The translations under genes and the position numbers were made by a program. The notes beneath the pieces were generated by a model. That model worked only from the letters and a program-made list of their open reading frames with translations. It searched no databases and was not told the DNA's origin. Below, in pieces: positions 14,536 through 22,915 of a stretch of 39,859 nt of DNA (position 1 is the first letter of the stretch; every line of letters begins with the position of its first letter). This stretch comes from CAYRTV01 sp046483285 (lineage in GTDB: Bacteria; Acidobacteriota; Aminicenantia; Aminicenantales; Aminicenantaceae), in contig JAWODN010000051.1 of assembly GCA_046483285.1 (NCBI GenBank), forward strand, positions 1 to 39,859. The letters are read 5' to 3'.

Positions 14536-15714
14536 TTAAATTCCAAGCTTCTGTTTGATTTGATCGACGAGTTCCTGAAACTTGTCCAATTCCGTTTTCT
14601 GCTCTTTCTGAAGCTCCTCGATTTCCTCTTGAAGAGATTCAATGCGGCCGAGCATTTTATTCATCTCCTCTTTTTCCGCTTCGGTGAGATCTTCTTCTGA
14701 TTTCTCCCCGAATTTTTCATTAAAAGTCTCGGTAAGGGTATTCAGCTCTTCACTCTTTTTTTGCAGTTCCTTGACTTTTTCATTATATGCCGGATTTTTA
14801 CTGAAATAGAGGCTTTCCGCCAGTTTCATGGCTTTTTCGGAGTGTTTTTCGGAAAGGAAACTGGCAAAAAGCAGATACTCGACGGCATCGTCCACGGCGG
14901 CCGGATCGGTTTCGGCTTTGTTGGCCAGAATGACTCCGAGGTTGTAGGCGGTCTCTCCGCTTTTCTGGAGGGAAAATGCCTTTTTATAATATTCCACGGC
15001 TTTGTCCAGGTTCCCGGCGCGGTGATGAGCTCTGGCTATAAAAGCTGCGGTTGTGAAATCATTCAACTCCGCATGGGCGGCGGTGAAAGCTTGCACCGCC
15101 TGGGTGTACTTTTTCTGGTCATAAAGGGTTCTCCCGATTTTGACCAGCGTGGATACGATCTCCCGGTTTTTTAAAATTTGATAAGATTCCACATAAGCAT
15201 TTACGGCTTCGCTGAGATTCCCTGCTTTTTCCAAAGCCTCAGCCCTGGTGTAATGACCGGCTCCGATCATTTGTTCCCAGGCTTTGACGCTTTTAGGCTC
15301 TTCGGCGGCGGACTTGGCCTTTTCGGCCGTCTGGATCATTTCCCGGGCGTAAGAAGCCGCCTTATCCAGGTCCTTCTCCTGGCTGATGTATCCTGAAGCC
15401 ACATGCAGCAGCACCTGGGCCTTGGTGCTGTCGTCCAAGCCTCCGAGCTCCAGAGCTTTTTCCCCGTACTCCACCGTTTCTTGAGGGGTTTTTTCCTGGT
15501 AAGGCAGGGTGGCCAAAGTGGCATAGGCGAAATTTTCATATTGAGTGCCTTGTCCCTTGTACTTTTCAATCCACTGCTTGAGCTTTTGGGCCTTTTGATT
15601 GATGTCGGCGGTGGTCATGGCCTCGATATACTCTTCATTGGCCTTTTCCTGAGCGGGAAGAATATTAAAAAGAAAAAGAGTGAGCATCACAGAGGTCAAG
15701 AGTATTTTTTTCAT
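14536..15714 (-). CDS. Secreted TPR protein with C-terminal coiled coil
   Basis: This 392-residue protein has a clear signal peptide (MKKILLTSVMLTLFLFNILPAQ, cleavage probably after the LPAQ region). TPR units fill about 90-300, such as IGRTLYDQKKYTQAVQAFTAAH and ARAHHRAGNLDKAVEYYKKAF. The last 80 residues are a Glu/Lys-rich coiled coil (NTLTETFNEKFGEKSEEDL onwards). It is likely periplasmic and a scaffold. It is convergent with the DUF4388 gene and has its own strong promoter. Confidence 0.82.
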   Translation of the reverse strand: MKKILLTSVMLTLFLFNILPAQEKANEEYIEAMTTADINQKAQKLKQWIEKYKGQGTQYENFAYATLATLPYQEKTPQETVEYGEKALELGGLDDSTKAQVLLHVASGYISQEKDLDKAASYAREMIQTAEKAKSAAEEPKSVKAWEQMIGAGHYTRAEALEKAGNLSEAVNAYVESYQILKNREIVSTLVKIGRTLYDQKKYTQAVQAFTAAHAELNDFTTAAFIARAHHRAGNLDKAVEYYKKAFSLQKSGETAYNLGVILANKAETDPAAVDDAVEYLLFASFLSEKHSEKAMKLAESLYFSKNPAYNEKVKELQKKSEELNTLTETFNEKFGEKSEEDLTEAEKEEMNKMLGRIESLQEEIEELQKEQKTELDKFQELVDQIKQKLGI

Positions 15715-15741
15715 TTTGCTTATCTCCTTGAAATTTTTAGC

Positions 15742-15770
15742 ATAATAAAACGCCTGATAAAAAAAGTCAA
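15742..15770 (-). promoter_or_regulatory. Promoter of the secreted TPR gene
   Basis: On the minus strand, TTGACT (15770-15765), a 17-nt spacer and TATTAT (15747-15742) are followed by CAAGGAGATAAG just before the start codon. Confidence 0.75.
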
Positions 15771-15848
15771 TTCACATATTTTTTGCTTACTTTTTACCTA
15801 TGCTATGATACCAAATTTATGATTAAATGAAAAGCCGTCATGCTTTTC

Positions 15849-15908
15849 AGCCTGACCTGCCCGGCGCCTCGCATTGGTTCCGGCCCCGGCTTGCGGATAA
15901 TTCAAGGT
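15849..15908. repeat. Degenerate remnant of the intergenic element
   Basis: About 60 bp begin AGCCTGACCTGCCC, contain CGCCTCGCAT and CGGCTTGCGG, and end GATAATTCAAGG. This matches both ends and a little of the core of the larger elements. A small AAAAGC/GCTTTT hairpin (15830-15847) abuts its left side. Confidence 0.45.
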
Positions 15909-15945
15909 GGTTTTAAATCTTTCGATCTTGCGATAAAATAGCCCC

Positions 15946-16881
15946 ATGCCTTCAGATAACTCTCCATACCCGGAATGGCTCAGAGCGGAGTTAGGAGATA
16001 ATTTCAGGACCGGAGTGACTCTTGCCGAACACGCTCATTTCCGGATCGGCGGGCCGGCTGACTGCTTTTACAACGCCCGTTCAGTACCGGAATTGATTCA
16101 GGCCGCTGAAGCGGCCCAAAAAATGAAGTGCCCCTTATTTTTGATGGGCGGCGGATTCAATCTCCTCTTTGATGACGGCGGTTTCCGGGGATTGATCGTG
16201 AAAAACTCCGCCTCCGGCATCAAGCGGATTTCTCAGGAAAAACTGAAGGTTTTTTCCGGGACCCCTCTGCCGGATTTGATACGGTTTTGCATCCGGGAAG
16301 GGCTGGGGGGAGCGGAGTTTTTGGCCGGAATTCCCGGAACCCTGGGGGGAGCCGTTTCCGGAAACGCCGGTGCTTTCGACCATGCCATAGGAGAATTGAT
16401 CTCCCAAGCGGTGCTTTTAAAGAAAAACGGTTCCATCAGGACCGTTGGAAGAGGATATTTCCAATTCGGATACCGGGACAGCCTGTTGAAAAAAACAGGA
16501 GAGGTGGTGTTGGAAGCGGTTCTGGAGCTGGGAAAAAAGGAATGCCGGCTGGTCCGGGACGAGGTCAATAGAGTTTTAGCGGCCCGTAAAGGAAAACATC
16601 CCCCCTGGGGAATCGCATGTGCCGGAAGCTATTTTAAAAATCCGGTTCTTCCCAGCGGAAAAAAAGTGCCTGCCGGATATCTCCTGGAAAAATCCGGGGC
16701 CAAAAAGCTGAAAGTGGGGGATGCGGAGGTTTACCGAAAGCATGCCAATTTCATCATCAACAAGGGAAACGCCTCCTGCCGGGATGTTCGAGCCCTGGCT
16801 GAAGAAATGCGCCGCCGGGTGAAAAATAAATTCCATTTCAACCTGGAGGAAGAAGTCATTTATCTGCCAGCCAGCTCATGA
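15946..16881 (+). CDS. murB: UDP-N-acetylenolpyruvoylglucosamine reductase
   Basis: This FAD enzyme reduces UDP-GlcNAc-enolpyruvate to UDP-MurNAc, the step after MurA (encoded at 20394). FAD-binding blocks are LFLMGGGFNLLFDDGGF and GIPGTLGGAVSGNAGAFD. The FGYRDS motif, the proton-donor serine in CAGSYFKNP and the late block KSGAKKLKVGDAEVYRKHANFIIN are all present. At 311 residues the length is normal. Its last 26 nt overlap the 3' end of the convergent DUF2520 gene. Confidence 0.95.
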   Translation: MPSDNSPYPEWLRAELGDNFRTGVTLAEHAHFRIGGPADCFYNARSVPELIQAAEAAQKMKCPLFLMGGGFNLLFDDGGFRGLIVKNSASGIKRISQEKLKVFSGTPLPDLIRFCIREGLGGAEFLAGIPGTLGGAVSGNAGAFDHAIGELISQAVLLKKNGSIRTVGRGYFQFGYRDSLLKKTGEVVLEAVLELGKKECRLVRDEVNRVLAARKGKHPPWGIACAGSYFKNPVLPSGKKVPAGYLLEKSGAKKLKVGDAEVYRKHANFIINKGNASCRDVRALAEEMRRRVKNKFHFNLEEEVIYLPASS

Positions 16882-17716
16882 GGATTTGGTATTTATCCGG
16901 GGGGATCTCCCGGGCCGCCGCTTCCAGGACGCGTCCGGCTAAATTCCGGTAAAGCCGGTAAGCCGGAGGGTTTTTCCGCAATGCGGCCAGATGGATTTTA
17001 ACGGTTTGCAGATCCCCTCTTATCACCGGGCCGGTCAGGGATTCCAGAAGCCCTTTTTCTTCAATGTTATTCAGGGTTTGCCGGACTAAGGGCAGCAGAA
17101 TTTGATATTTTTTCTCTTTTTTTATTTCCAGTGGCTTGATTAAATCCGAGGCGGTCTGAAGAAGAGCGATCAACAAATTGGAAGACAGGCTGCAGGCGGC
17201 ATGATAAACCGGTTTGTCTTCCTTATGGATTTCGAGGGGATTTCCTCCAATTTTATTCGCCATCTCTTTTAACCGGCTTCGGGCTTTATCTTCTCCTTCC
17301 AGGGTGATGTGAATTCCCCGGAACAGTTCGGGTCCGTCTCTCCGGGAAGCGAAAGTCTGGACCGGATGGGCGGAGGCGGTCAAGGCCCCTTTCTTTTCGA
17401 GCGGAGCCAGCACGTCCGCGGTAAGGATGCCGCTGCAATGGAAAACCAGCCGTCCTCTGAGATCCAGAGGAGAAAGCTCCTTCACCACAGCAGCAATTTC
17501 ATCGTCGGGAGGGGTCAGCGCAATCCATTTTCCTCTGTAAGAGGCTTCCAGATTATCCGAGAAAGCGAGGGTGGACTTTCCGATTAAAGCGGCGCTTTCT
17601 TGGGCGGAGACAAGGCGGCGGCATGAAACCGCTTCCACCCGGAAACCGCTTTGAGAAAGGGCGCGGCCGAGAACGGTGCCCAGTTTTCCGGCTCCCAGGA
17701 TAGCCACGCTCTTCAT
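16856..17716 (-). CDS. Rossmann-fold DUF2520 protein (NADP-dependent oxidoreductase-like)
   Basis: A 286-residue protein with an N-terminal nucleotide-binding fold (AILGAGKLGTVLGRAL) and a C-terminal helical DUF2520 domain. The blocks LVFHCSGIL, ASAHPVQTFA and VYHAACSLSSNLLIALL are typical. The fold resembles 6-phosphogluconate or ketopantoate reductases, but no substrate is known. It overlaps the NYN-domain gene upstream by 4 nt and the convergent murB tail by 26 nt. In some bacteria this family lies with pantothenate genes; none are here. Confidence 0.85.
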   Translation of the reverse strand: MKSVAILGAGKLGTVLGRALSQSGFRVEAVSCRRLVSAQESAALIGKSTLAFSDNLEASYRGKWIALTPPDDEIAAVVKELSPLDLRGRLVFHCSGILTADVLAPLEKKGALTASAHPVQTFASRRDGPELFRGIHITLEGEDKARSRLKEMANKIGGNPLEIHKEDKPVYHAACSLSSNLLIALLQTASDLIKPLEIKKEKKYQILLPLVRQTLNNIEEKGLLESLTGPVIRGDLQTVKIHLAALRKNPPAYRLYRNLAGRVLEAAAREIPPDKYQILMSWLADK

Positions 17717-18189
17717 TTTTGTTTTTTAAAAATGTTCTTCCAATGGTCCACTTCCAGGGGAGTGGGCAGGGAAACGTCTTTATCCAGTTCCCGCTGCTTT
17801 TTGTATTTCTTCAAAGCCCGTTTCAATTCACGGTGAAACTCACGGCTGTCTATTCTTACGGCACCATTTTTCTTGGCAAAGGCTTTGATATCCCGGTCGG
17901 AACTGACCACGAAAAATCTCCGGGTGTCCGTTTCCTGTGAGATTAATTTTTTTATAACGGTGTCCGCGTTCTTTCCCTCTTCAGGAAAATGGACTTTGAA
18001 TAGCGGGACGGCGGTGATGTTTGGAATGGAGCTGTCTGGGGGTCCGTCGAACACCAGGAGAATCCGTGTCTTCTTTATCTTTTGAAAGGCGAGCAGGCGG
18101 CGGATGAGCTCATGGCGGCTTTCCAGGTCGTTGAGATCAAGATCCGGGAGGGTGCCGATGAGATTATTGCCGTCGATTAAATAAGGCAT
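17713..18189 (-). CDS. NYN-domain (PIN-like, YacP-type) RNase-like protein
   Basis: A 158-residue protein with PIN-like acidic residues: YLIDGNNLIG at the start, LLVFDGPPD, EEGKNADTVIKKLI and VVSSDRDIKAFAKKNG. This order matches NYN/YacP proteins, thought to cut or process RNA. It has a Lys-rich tail. It starts 3 nt after the stop of the UPF0173 gene upstream and overlaps the DUF2520 gene by 4 nt, so the three form one operon. Confidence 0.85.
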   Translation of the reverse strand: MPYLIDGNNLIGTLPDLDLNDLESRHELIRRLLAFQKIKKTRILLVFDGPPDSSIPNITAVPLFKVHFPEEGKNADTVIKKLISQETDTRRFFVVSSDRDIKAFAKKNGAVRIDSREFHRELKRALKKYKKQRELDKDVSLPTPLEVDHWKNIFKKQK

Positions 18190-18192
18190 TCT

Positions 18193-18846
18193 TTACAGGC
18201 TGGTGCTTTCTCCTGGTTTAAGGATGATGACTTCGGCTGTGTCTCCGACCAGTTTTTTAAACTCATTCGGGTCTGCGTTTACCAAGGGGAACGTATCATA
18301 ATGAATGGGGATCACTTTTTTTGTTCGTGTGAATGCCACCGCTTTGGAGGCAGACCGGATTCCCATGGTATACCGGTCCCCTATGGGAAGAAAACTTAAA
18401 TCCGGCTTGAAAAATTCCCCTATCAAATTCATATCATAGGTCAGGGCCGTGTCTCCAGCATGGTATAGGGTTTTCCCGTCCATTTCCACAACCACTCCGG
18501 CGGGGTCTCCCTTTTCGCAGGAGTGCAAGGCGTTGACCATGTGAACTTTGACTCCCCCGGTTTCCACAGTGCCCCCGATGTTCATTCCCTCAGTGGCAAT
18601 GCCTTCTTCTCCGGCCGCAACGGCGATTTCATGGATGCCGACTAAAACCGCTCCGGTTTTTTTGCAGAGGGAGAATGCGTCGCCCAGATGGTCGGCGTGA
18701 TCGTGGGTCACCACGATCACATCCGCTTCAGTTATATCTTCCGGCGAGAGAGACGCCGCTGGATTTTCTGAAAGAAAAGGATCAATATAAACAGTTTTGG
18801 ATCCTTTTATCTTCACAGCTGAATGACCTAACCATGTGATGTCCAT
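18193..18846 (-). CDS. UPF0173 metal-dependent hydrolase (metallo-beta-lactamase fold)
   Basis: A 217-residue MBL-fold protein with the metal site THDHADHLGD (HxHxDH) at about residues 48-57, later ligands in LHSCEKG, YHAGDTAL and IPIHYDTFP. It begins directly at the first fold strand (MDITWLGHSAVKIKG), with no signal peptide. The substrate is unknown for this family. AGGAGG precedes the start, and a repeat element starts 35 nt upstream with a promoter-like sequence reading toward this gene. Confidence 0.9.
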   Translation of the reverse strand: MDITWLGHSAVKIKGSKTVYIDPFLSENPAASLSPEDITEADVIVVTHDHADHLGDAFSLCKKTGAVLVGIHEIAVAAGEEGIATEGMNIGGTVETGGVKVHMVNALHSCEKGDPAGVVVEMDGKTLYHAGDTALTYDMNLIGEFFKPDLSFLPIGDRYTMGIRSASKAVAFTRTKKVIPIHYDTFPLVNADPNEFKKLVGDTAEVIILKPGESTSL

Positions 18847-18880
18847 TTTTTCCTCCTTATTGAGTGTTTTTATCCTTTAT

Positions 18881-19335
18881 TAGCCTGACTTATTCATAAA
18901 AAAATTGCGATGTTTTTGCAATCTTTTTCTTATCAGTGGTAAGCATGGTTTTTAGTGCAAGATCAAATGGAAAGTTTTTCATTTTTTAGTTATTATTTTA
19001 ATCGCAATTTTTTTACCCTTCGGGCGGGCCGGATCTCACCTTAGAAAATCGTTTCTATGTGGTCATGGGAGCGGGAGATGGATCGCCGCCACGCGGATGT
19101 CCCCAGCGAGGACATCCGCTCCGATTCCGGCTTCGCTCCCCGGGGCGACATGCCCCTTGTCATTGCGAGGCTTGCGTCAGCAAGCCGTGGCAATCCCTTT
19201 CTGCCTCGTGAAAGCGGGGCCAACCGGCAAGACGAGGCCGCCAGGGATCCCTCGTCGCTCCGCTCCCCGGGACGACATTGAATTAAAGAATTGTCGTCCT
19301 CTGCGGCAATCCCGGCCCGTGAATAACCCAGGTTA
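18881..19335. repeat. Intergenic inverted-repeat element, long composite copy
   Basis: The left end TAGCCTGACTTATTCA and right end TGAATAACCCAGGTTA are near-perfect inverted termini. Inside is an inverted repeat AAAAAAATTGCGAT (18898-18911)/ATCGCAATTTTTTT (19001-19014), followed by ACCCTTCGGGCGGGCC. A nested palindromic unit (GTCATTGCGAGGCTTGCG ... GCAAGCCGTGGCAATCCC, near 19159-19197) follows. Frames in it are only translated palindromes. A minus-strand TTGCAA-N17-TATGAA (18921-18893) points at the UPF0173 gene. Confidence 0.85.
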
Positions 19336-19425
19336 ATTATTATACGTCTTTATGCCGGAAATTCAAAAAAACAATTCTCTCCCTCGTTGCCGCCGTTCCA
19401 TATGAGCCGGTCGTGGTTCAGGCTG

Positions 19426-19461
19426 GTTTGTCTGGTTTATCTGGTTTGTCTGGTTTGTTCA
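19426..19461. repeat. Nonamer tandem repeat (GTTTGTCTG type), 4 units
   Basis: The units are GTTTGTCTG, GTTTATCTG, GTTTGTCTG and a degenerate fourth. They are bracketed by an 8-bp inverted repeat TCAGGCTG (19418-19425)/CAGCCTGA (19460-19467), which itself resembles the element termini. Confidence 0.7.
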
Positions 19462-19690
19462 GCCTGATATATTTTAGGCTGTCATCCCGGGCGCAAATAT
19501 GTCATTGACACACTTCTTGTCATGGCGAGGCTTGCGTCAGCAAGCCGTGGCCATCCCTTCCTGCCGCGTGAAAACGGGGCCGACCGCCCGGACGAAGCCG
19601 TCAGGGGTCCTTCGTCACGACATTCCTCAGGATGACATTTACTTAAAGAATGGTTCTCATCTGCGGCGGCTCCGGTCCGTTCATCCTGAC
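19461..19690. repeat. Second partial copy of the intergenic element
   Basis: It begins AGCCTGATATATTTTAGG. It then repeats the GTCATGGCGAGGCTTGCG ... GCAAGCCGTGGCCATCCC unit and the CATCTGCGGCGGCTCCGG right-hand block of the copy at 18881, ending at CCGTTCATCCTGACC. It lacks the AT-rich left arm. Confidence 0.6.
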
Positions 19691-19980
19691 CTCTTCATAA
19701 AAAAATTGCGATTTTTTTGCAATCCCTTTTTTATCAGCGATTAACATGATTTTTATTAAAAGTTCAAATGGAAAGTTTTTCATTTTCATATTTTTATTTT
19801 AATCGCAATTTTTTTACCCTTCGGGCGGGCCGACTCTCACCGCATCTGCTTTGTTGCAGGGCATTCGCAGTGAAGTACCACGGCTTCATGCCCTGCGCCT
19901 CGCATCTGCGGCAATCTCGACCCGTGAATAATTCAGGTTCATCATCCAGGCTGATAGGTCAGGGGAATAAGTCAGGTTGA
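19681..19980. repeat. Third copy of the intergenic element plus extra terminus fragments
   Basis: The left end TCATCCTGACCTCTTCATAA is followed by the same inverted repeat as at 18881: AAAAAAATTGCGAT (19699-19712)/ATCGCAATTTTTTT (19802-19815). ACCCTTCGGGCGGGCC and a right end CCGTGAATAATTCAGGTT near 19940 follow. From there to 19980 further reversed terminus fragments (AATAAGTCAGGTTGA) occur. No gene lies between 18847 and 20037. Confidence 0.75.
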
Positions 19981-20037
19981 AAAGGCAAAGAAAGTGAGTG
20001 AAGAATTAGAAATTGCTAAAGAGGAATCCGTTGCCTT

Positions 20038-20382
20038 TTATCCGGGGGGCCAGGACATCTGGCGGCCGCCGAGAAGGTGAAAGTGGATATGATGGACATC
20101 CTGTCCGGAATCCCTGCCCGTATTCAGAACCAGCCGGTAGCCTTTGTCGGCGATTCCTTTTTTTTCGGCGATTTCTTTGGCTTTTATCAATATATGGCCT
20201 GCCAGGTCTTTTCTGCTTTCAGGGATGTCGTTCAAGGAAGCGAAGTGTTCTTTGGGAATGATGAGAAGATGGACCGGAGCCTTGGGGTTGATATCTTCAA
20301 AGACCGTAATCAAATCATCCTGATAGACGATGGCGGCGGGTATTTCCTTATTAATGATTTTACAAAATATACAGTCTTCCAT
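20038..20382 (-). CDS. HIT-family (histidine triad) nucleotide-binding protein
   Basis: A 114-residue HINT-type purine nucleoside phosphoramidase-like protein. CIFCKI is the N-terminal zinc-type pair, and VHHIHFHLLGGR carries the histidine triad. The usual HVHxH is here HHIHFH. I chose the ATG at 20382, since AGGAG sits 5 nt before it, while the GTG two codons earlier overlaps that ribosome site. It starts 11 nt after the murA stop on the same strand. Its substrate is not predictable. Confidence 0.93.
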   Translation of the reverse strand: MEDCIFCKIINKEIPAAIVYQDDLITVFEDINPKAPVHLLIIPKEHFASLNDIPESRKDLAGHILIKAKEIAEKKGIADKGYRLVLNTGRDSGQDVHHIHFHLLGGRQMSWPPG

Positions 20383-20393
20383 GCTCACTCCTT

Positions 20394-21659
20394 TTAGCCT
20401 TCTTTTACCCTGCGGATGTCCGCCCCCAGTCTGCTGAGTTTTTGTTCAATTTTTTCATAGCCCCTGTCCAGGTGATGAATTTCATTGATGGTGGTTTCTC
20501 CGTTGGCGATTAGGCCGGCAAGGACCAGGGAGGCCGATGCTCTTAAATCGGTGGCTGTGGTTTCCGCTCCGGAAAGCGGGGTTCTGCCTTTGACGATCGC
20601 TTTGTCACCGGACACTTCGATATTGGCCCCCAGCCGCAAAAGTTCATTGATGTGGGCGAAGCGTCGGTCAAAAATAGTTTCCGTGATGATGGAGGTTCCT
20701 TTGGCCTGGGTCATCAAAACAGTGAATTGGGCTTGCATGTCGGTGGGAAATCCCGGATAGGGTGAAGTGGTGATGTCTTCCGGCCTTAAGTCGCTGCGGC
20801 CGGTGACTTTCAAAGTGGTGGAATCGATGCTTTCAATTTTCGCACCGGCATACCGGAGTTTTTCAATGATGGTATCCAGGTGCAGGGGCTGCACATGGGA
20901 GAGTATGATTTCTCCTCCGGTTAAAGCCCCCGCCACAAGAAAGGTTCCGGCTTCAATCCGGTCGGGTATGATGTCATGGGTGGCGCCATGAAGTTCTTTC
21001 ATGCCCTTTATATACAGGGTATCTGTGCCGATTCCGTCGATTTGCGCTCCCATTTTGACCAAAAGATGACAAAGATCAGCCACTTCCGGCTCCATGGCGC
21101 AATTTCTCAGAATGGTGTCGCCGTCCGCAAGGCACGATGCCATAACCAGGTTTTCAGTTCCTCCTACGGTTTTGCGGTCGAATTCAAATTGAGCTCCTCT
21201 GAGCCGTTCACATTCAGCCTTGATGTAACCATGCTCCAGGCGAATGGACGCACCCAGTTTTTCAAATCCGTGAATATGCAGGTCGGTGGGGCGGGGGCCT
21301 ATGGCACATCCGCCGGGCAAGGCCACTTCTGCTTTTCCAATTCGGGCCAGCAGCGGTCCCAGAACCAGGATGGAAGCCCGCATGGCCCGGACTAAACGGT
21401 AGGACGCTTCATAGGAGTTGATGTTTTTTATTTGGATGGCCAGGGAATTTTTTTTGATGTGATAATCGGCTCCCAGTTCCTTCATCAAGGTGAGCACGGT
21501 ATGAACGTCTTTGACCAAAGGAATATTGTGCAGGTTGATTTTTTCTTGTGTTAAAAGTGATGCCGCGATGGCGGGAAGAACAGCGTTTTTGGCTCCGCTT
21601 ATTTTAACCTTTCCGTTTAGTTTCAGGTTGTGGTTTCCTCTTACTTTTATCTTTTCCAT
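20394..21659 (-). CDS. murA: UDP-N-acetylglucosamine 1-carboxyvinyltransferase
   Basis: A 421-residue EPSP-synthase-fold enzyme that adds enolpyruvate from PEP to UDP-GlcNAc, the first committed step of peptidoglycan synthesis. It starts MEKIKVRGNHNLKLNGKVKISGAKNAVLP. The catalytic loop ALPGGCAIGPRPTDLH keeps the Cys attacked by fosfomycin, so intrinsic resistance by Cys-to-Asp change is not expected. Later blocks are IIPDRIEAGTFLVAGA, YPGFPTDMQAQF and TDLRASASLVLAGLIA. It is followed by the HIT gene. A terminus fragment of the repeat family (TAGCCTGACCTTTACTTATC) begins 2 nt upstream of the start codon. Confidence 0.96.
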   Translation of the reverse strand: MEKIKVRGNHNLKLNGKVKISGAKNAVLPAIAASLLTQEKINLHNIPLVKDVHTVLTLMKELGADYHIKKNSLAIQIKNINSYEASYRLVRAMRASILVLGPLLARIGKAEVALPGGCAIGPRPTDLHIHGFEKLGASIRLEHGYIKAECERLRGAQFEFDRKTVGGTENLVMASCLADGDTILRNCAMEPEVADLCHLLVKMGAQIDGIGTDTLYIKGMKELHGATHDIIPDRIEAGTFLVAGALTGGEIILSHVQPLHLDTIIEKLRYAGAKIESIDSTTLKVTGRSDLRPEDITTSPYPGFPTDMQAQFTVLMTQAKGTSIITETIFDRRFAHINELLRLGANIEVSGDKAIVKGRTPLSGAETTATDLRASASLVLAGLIANGETTINEIHHLDRGYEKIEQKLSRLGADIRRVKEG

Positions 21660-21660
21660 T

Positions 21661-21682
21661 TAGCCTGACCTTTACTTATCCG
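21661..21682. repeat. Solo terminus of the intergenic element
   Basis: TAGCCTGACCTTTACTTATC matches the left end of the elements but no body follows. It sits where the left ends of full copies sit: immediately upstream of a minus-strand start codon. Confidence 0.4.
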
Positions 21683-21869
21683 GAACATACATAAAAAAAA
21701 GACACATCTTCAGCATCGCATCCAAAGGAACTTGGGCCTGTTCATCATTCAAGTCGACTTCATTCTAAAATAAACCCATTTAAAATACAACAACCCGTCC
21801 GGACCCCCTTTATTCTCGACTCAAATACCATTCCTGTATATAATGAAAAAAAATGGTATAGGAGGGAAA

Positions 21870-22901
21870 ATGCGTTTACTTCTGGCAGGATTCGGCACAG
21901 TCGGTCAAGGTTTGGCGGAGCTTATCCTCGAAAAAAAAGATGGATTAAAACAGAAATACAACCTGGAGCCCAGGGTGGTGGGCATATCGGATAAACTCAA
22001 GGGCAGTGTTGCTCACCCTGAAGGAATAAATCTCAGCCGGGCCTTAAAACGGGTCCGGGCCGGGGAAAGCCTGGGCGATGGAGAAGGGGATCTGTTTGAT
22101 GGCGGCGCACTGGACATGATTGAGGGTTTGGATGCGGATGTCCTGGTGGAAGCCACTTATACCGATATCCAAACCGGCGAACCGGCCGCTTCCCATGTCC
22201 GCACCGCCCTGAAGAGGGGCATGCATGTGGTCACTTCCAATAAAGGACCGGTGGCTCTTCATTACCATGAGCTTTACGGACTCGCCCGGCAAAAGCGGGT
22301 TGACTTTCTTTTTGAAGGAACGGTTATGAGCGGAACCCCGGTTTTAAACCTGCTCCATGACTGCCTGGCCGGCAGCCAAGTCCAAGAGTTAAAGGGCATC
22401 CTCAACGGCACCACCAATTTCATCCTCACACGAATGGAAGAAGGCTTGTCTTATGATAGGGCGTTGAAAAGAGCTCAGGACTTGGGTTATGCTGAGGCTG
22501 TTCCGGACGCGGATGTCAAAGGCTGGGATGCCCTGGCGAAAGCCGCCATTCTGGCGAAAGTGATTATGGGCGCCCGGGAAAACCCTTTTGATTTCCCCTG
22601 CGAAGGGATAACCGGCATATCTTCCCGGGATATCAAGGACGCGCTGGAGCGAAACCGGCGGTTCAAACTCATAGCCCGGGTGTGGAGAGACGGAAGACGG
22701 ACCAGGGCTGCGGTGGCGCCTGAAGAAGTGGAGATGAGCCATCCCCTGGCCGGGGTTATGAGCGCCTCCAATGCATTGACTATCACCACAGATGCTTTGG
22801 GGGACGTGACTGTGGAAGGGCCGGGGGCAGGCCGGCGGGAGACCGGATTCAGCCTGCTGGCTGATTTAATCAAAATCGCCCGGCGCCGGCCGGTAACCTG
22901 A
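21870..22901 (+). CDS. hom: Homoserine dehydrogenase
   Basis: This NAD(P)H enzyme reduces aspartate semialdehyde to homoserine on the path to threonine and methionine. The Rossmann motif is AGFGTVGQGLAELI at residues 6-19. Substrate-domain blocks are GTVMSGTPVLNLL, KGILNGTTNFILTRME and GYAEAVPDADVKGWDALAKAAIL. At 343 residues it has no C-terminal ACT domain, so threonine feedback through ACT is unlikely. The ATG at 21870 has GGAGG 5 nt upstream; an ATG at 21843 has no ribosome site. The M55 peptidase gene follows 14 nt after its stop. Confidence 0.93.
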   Translation: MRLLLAGFGTVGQGLAELILEKKDGLKQKYNLEPRVVGISDKLKGSVAHPEGINLSRALKRVRAGESLGDGEGDLFDGGALDMIEGLDADVLVEATYTDIQTGEPAASHVRTALKRGMHVVTSNKGPVALHYHELYGLARQKRVDFLFEGTVMSGTPVLNLLHDCLAGSQVQELKGILNGTTNFILTRMEEGLSYDRALKRAQDLGYAEAVPDADVKGWDALAKAAILAKVIMGARENPFDFPCEGITGISSRDIKDALERNRRFKLIARVWRDGRRTRAAVAPEEVEMSHPLAGVMSASNALTITTDALGDVTVEGPGAGRRETGFSLLADLIKIARRRPVT

Positions 22902-22915
22902 AAAAGGAGGGAAAA

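Noticed and set aside
19057..19336. Short frames in the repeat pile at 18881-19980
   Set aside because: They translate palindromic repeat units, recur only because the repeats recur, and have no ribosome sites.
19426..19461. Possible CRISPR array
   Set aside because: Units are 9 bp and contiguous, with no spacers and no cas genes in the window.
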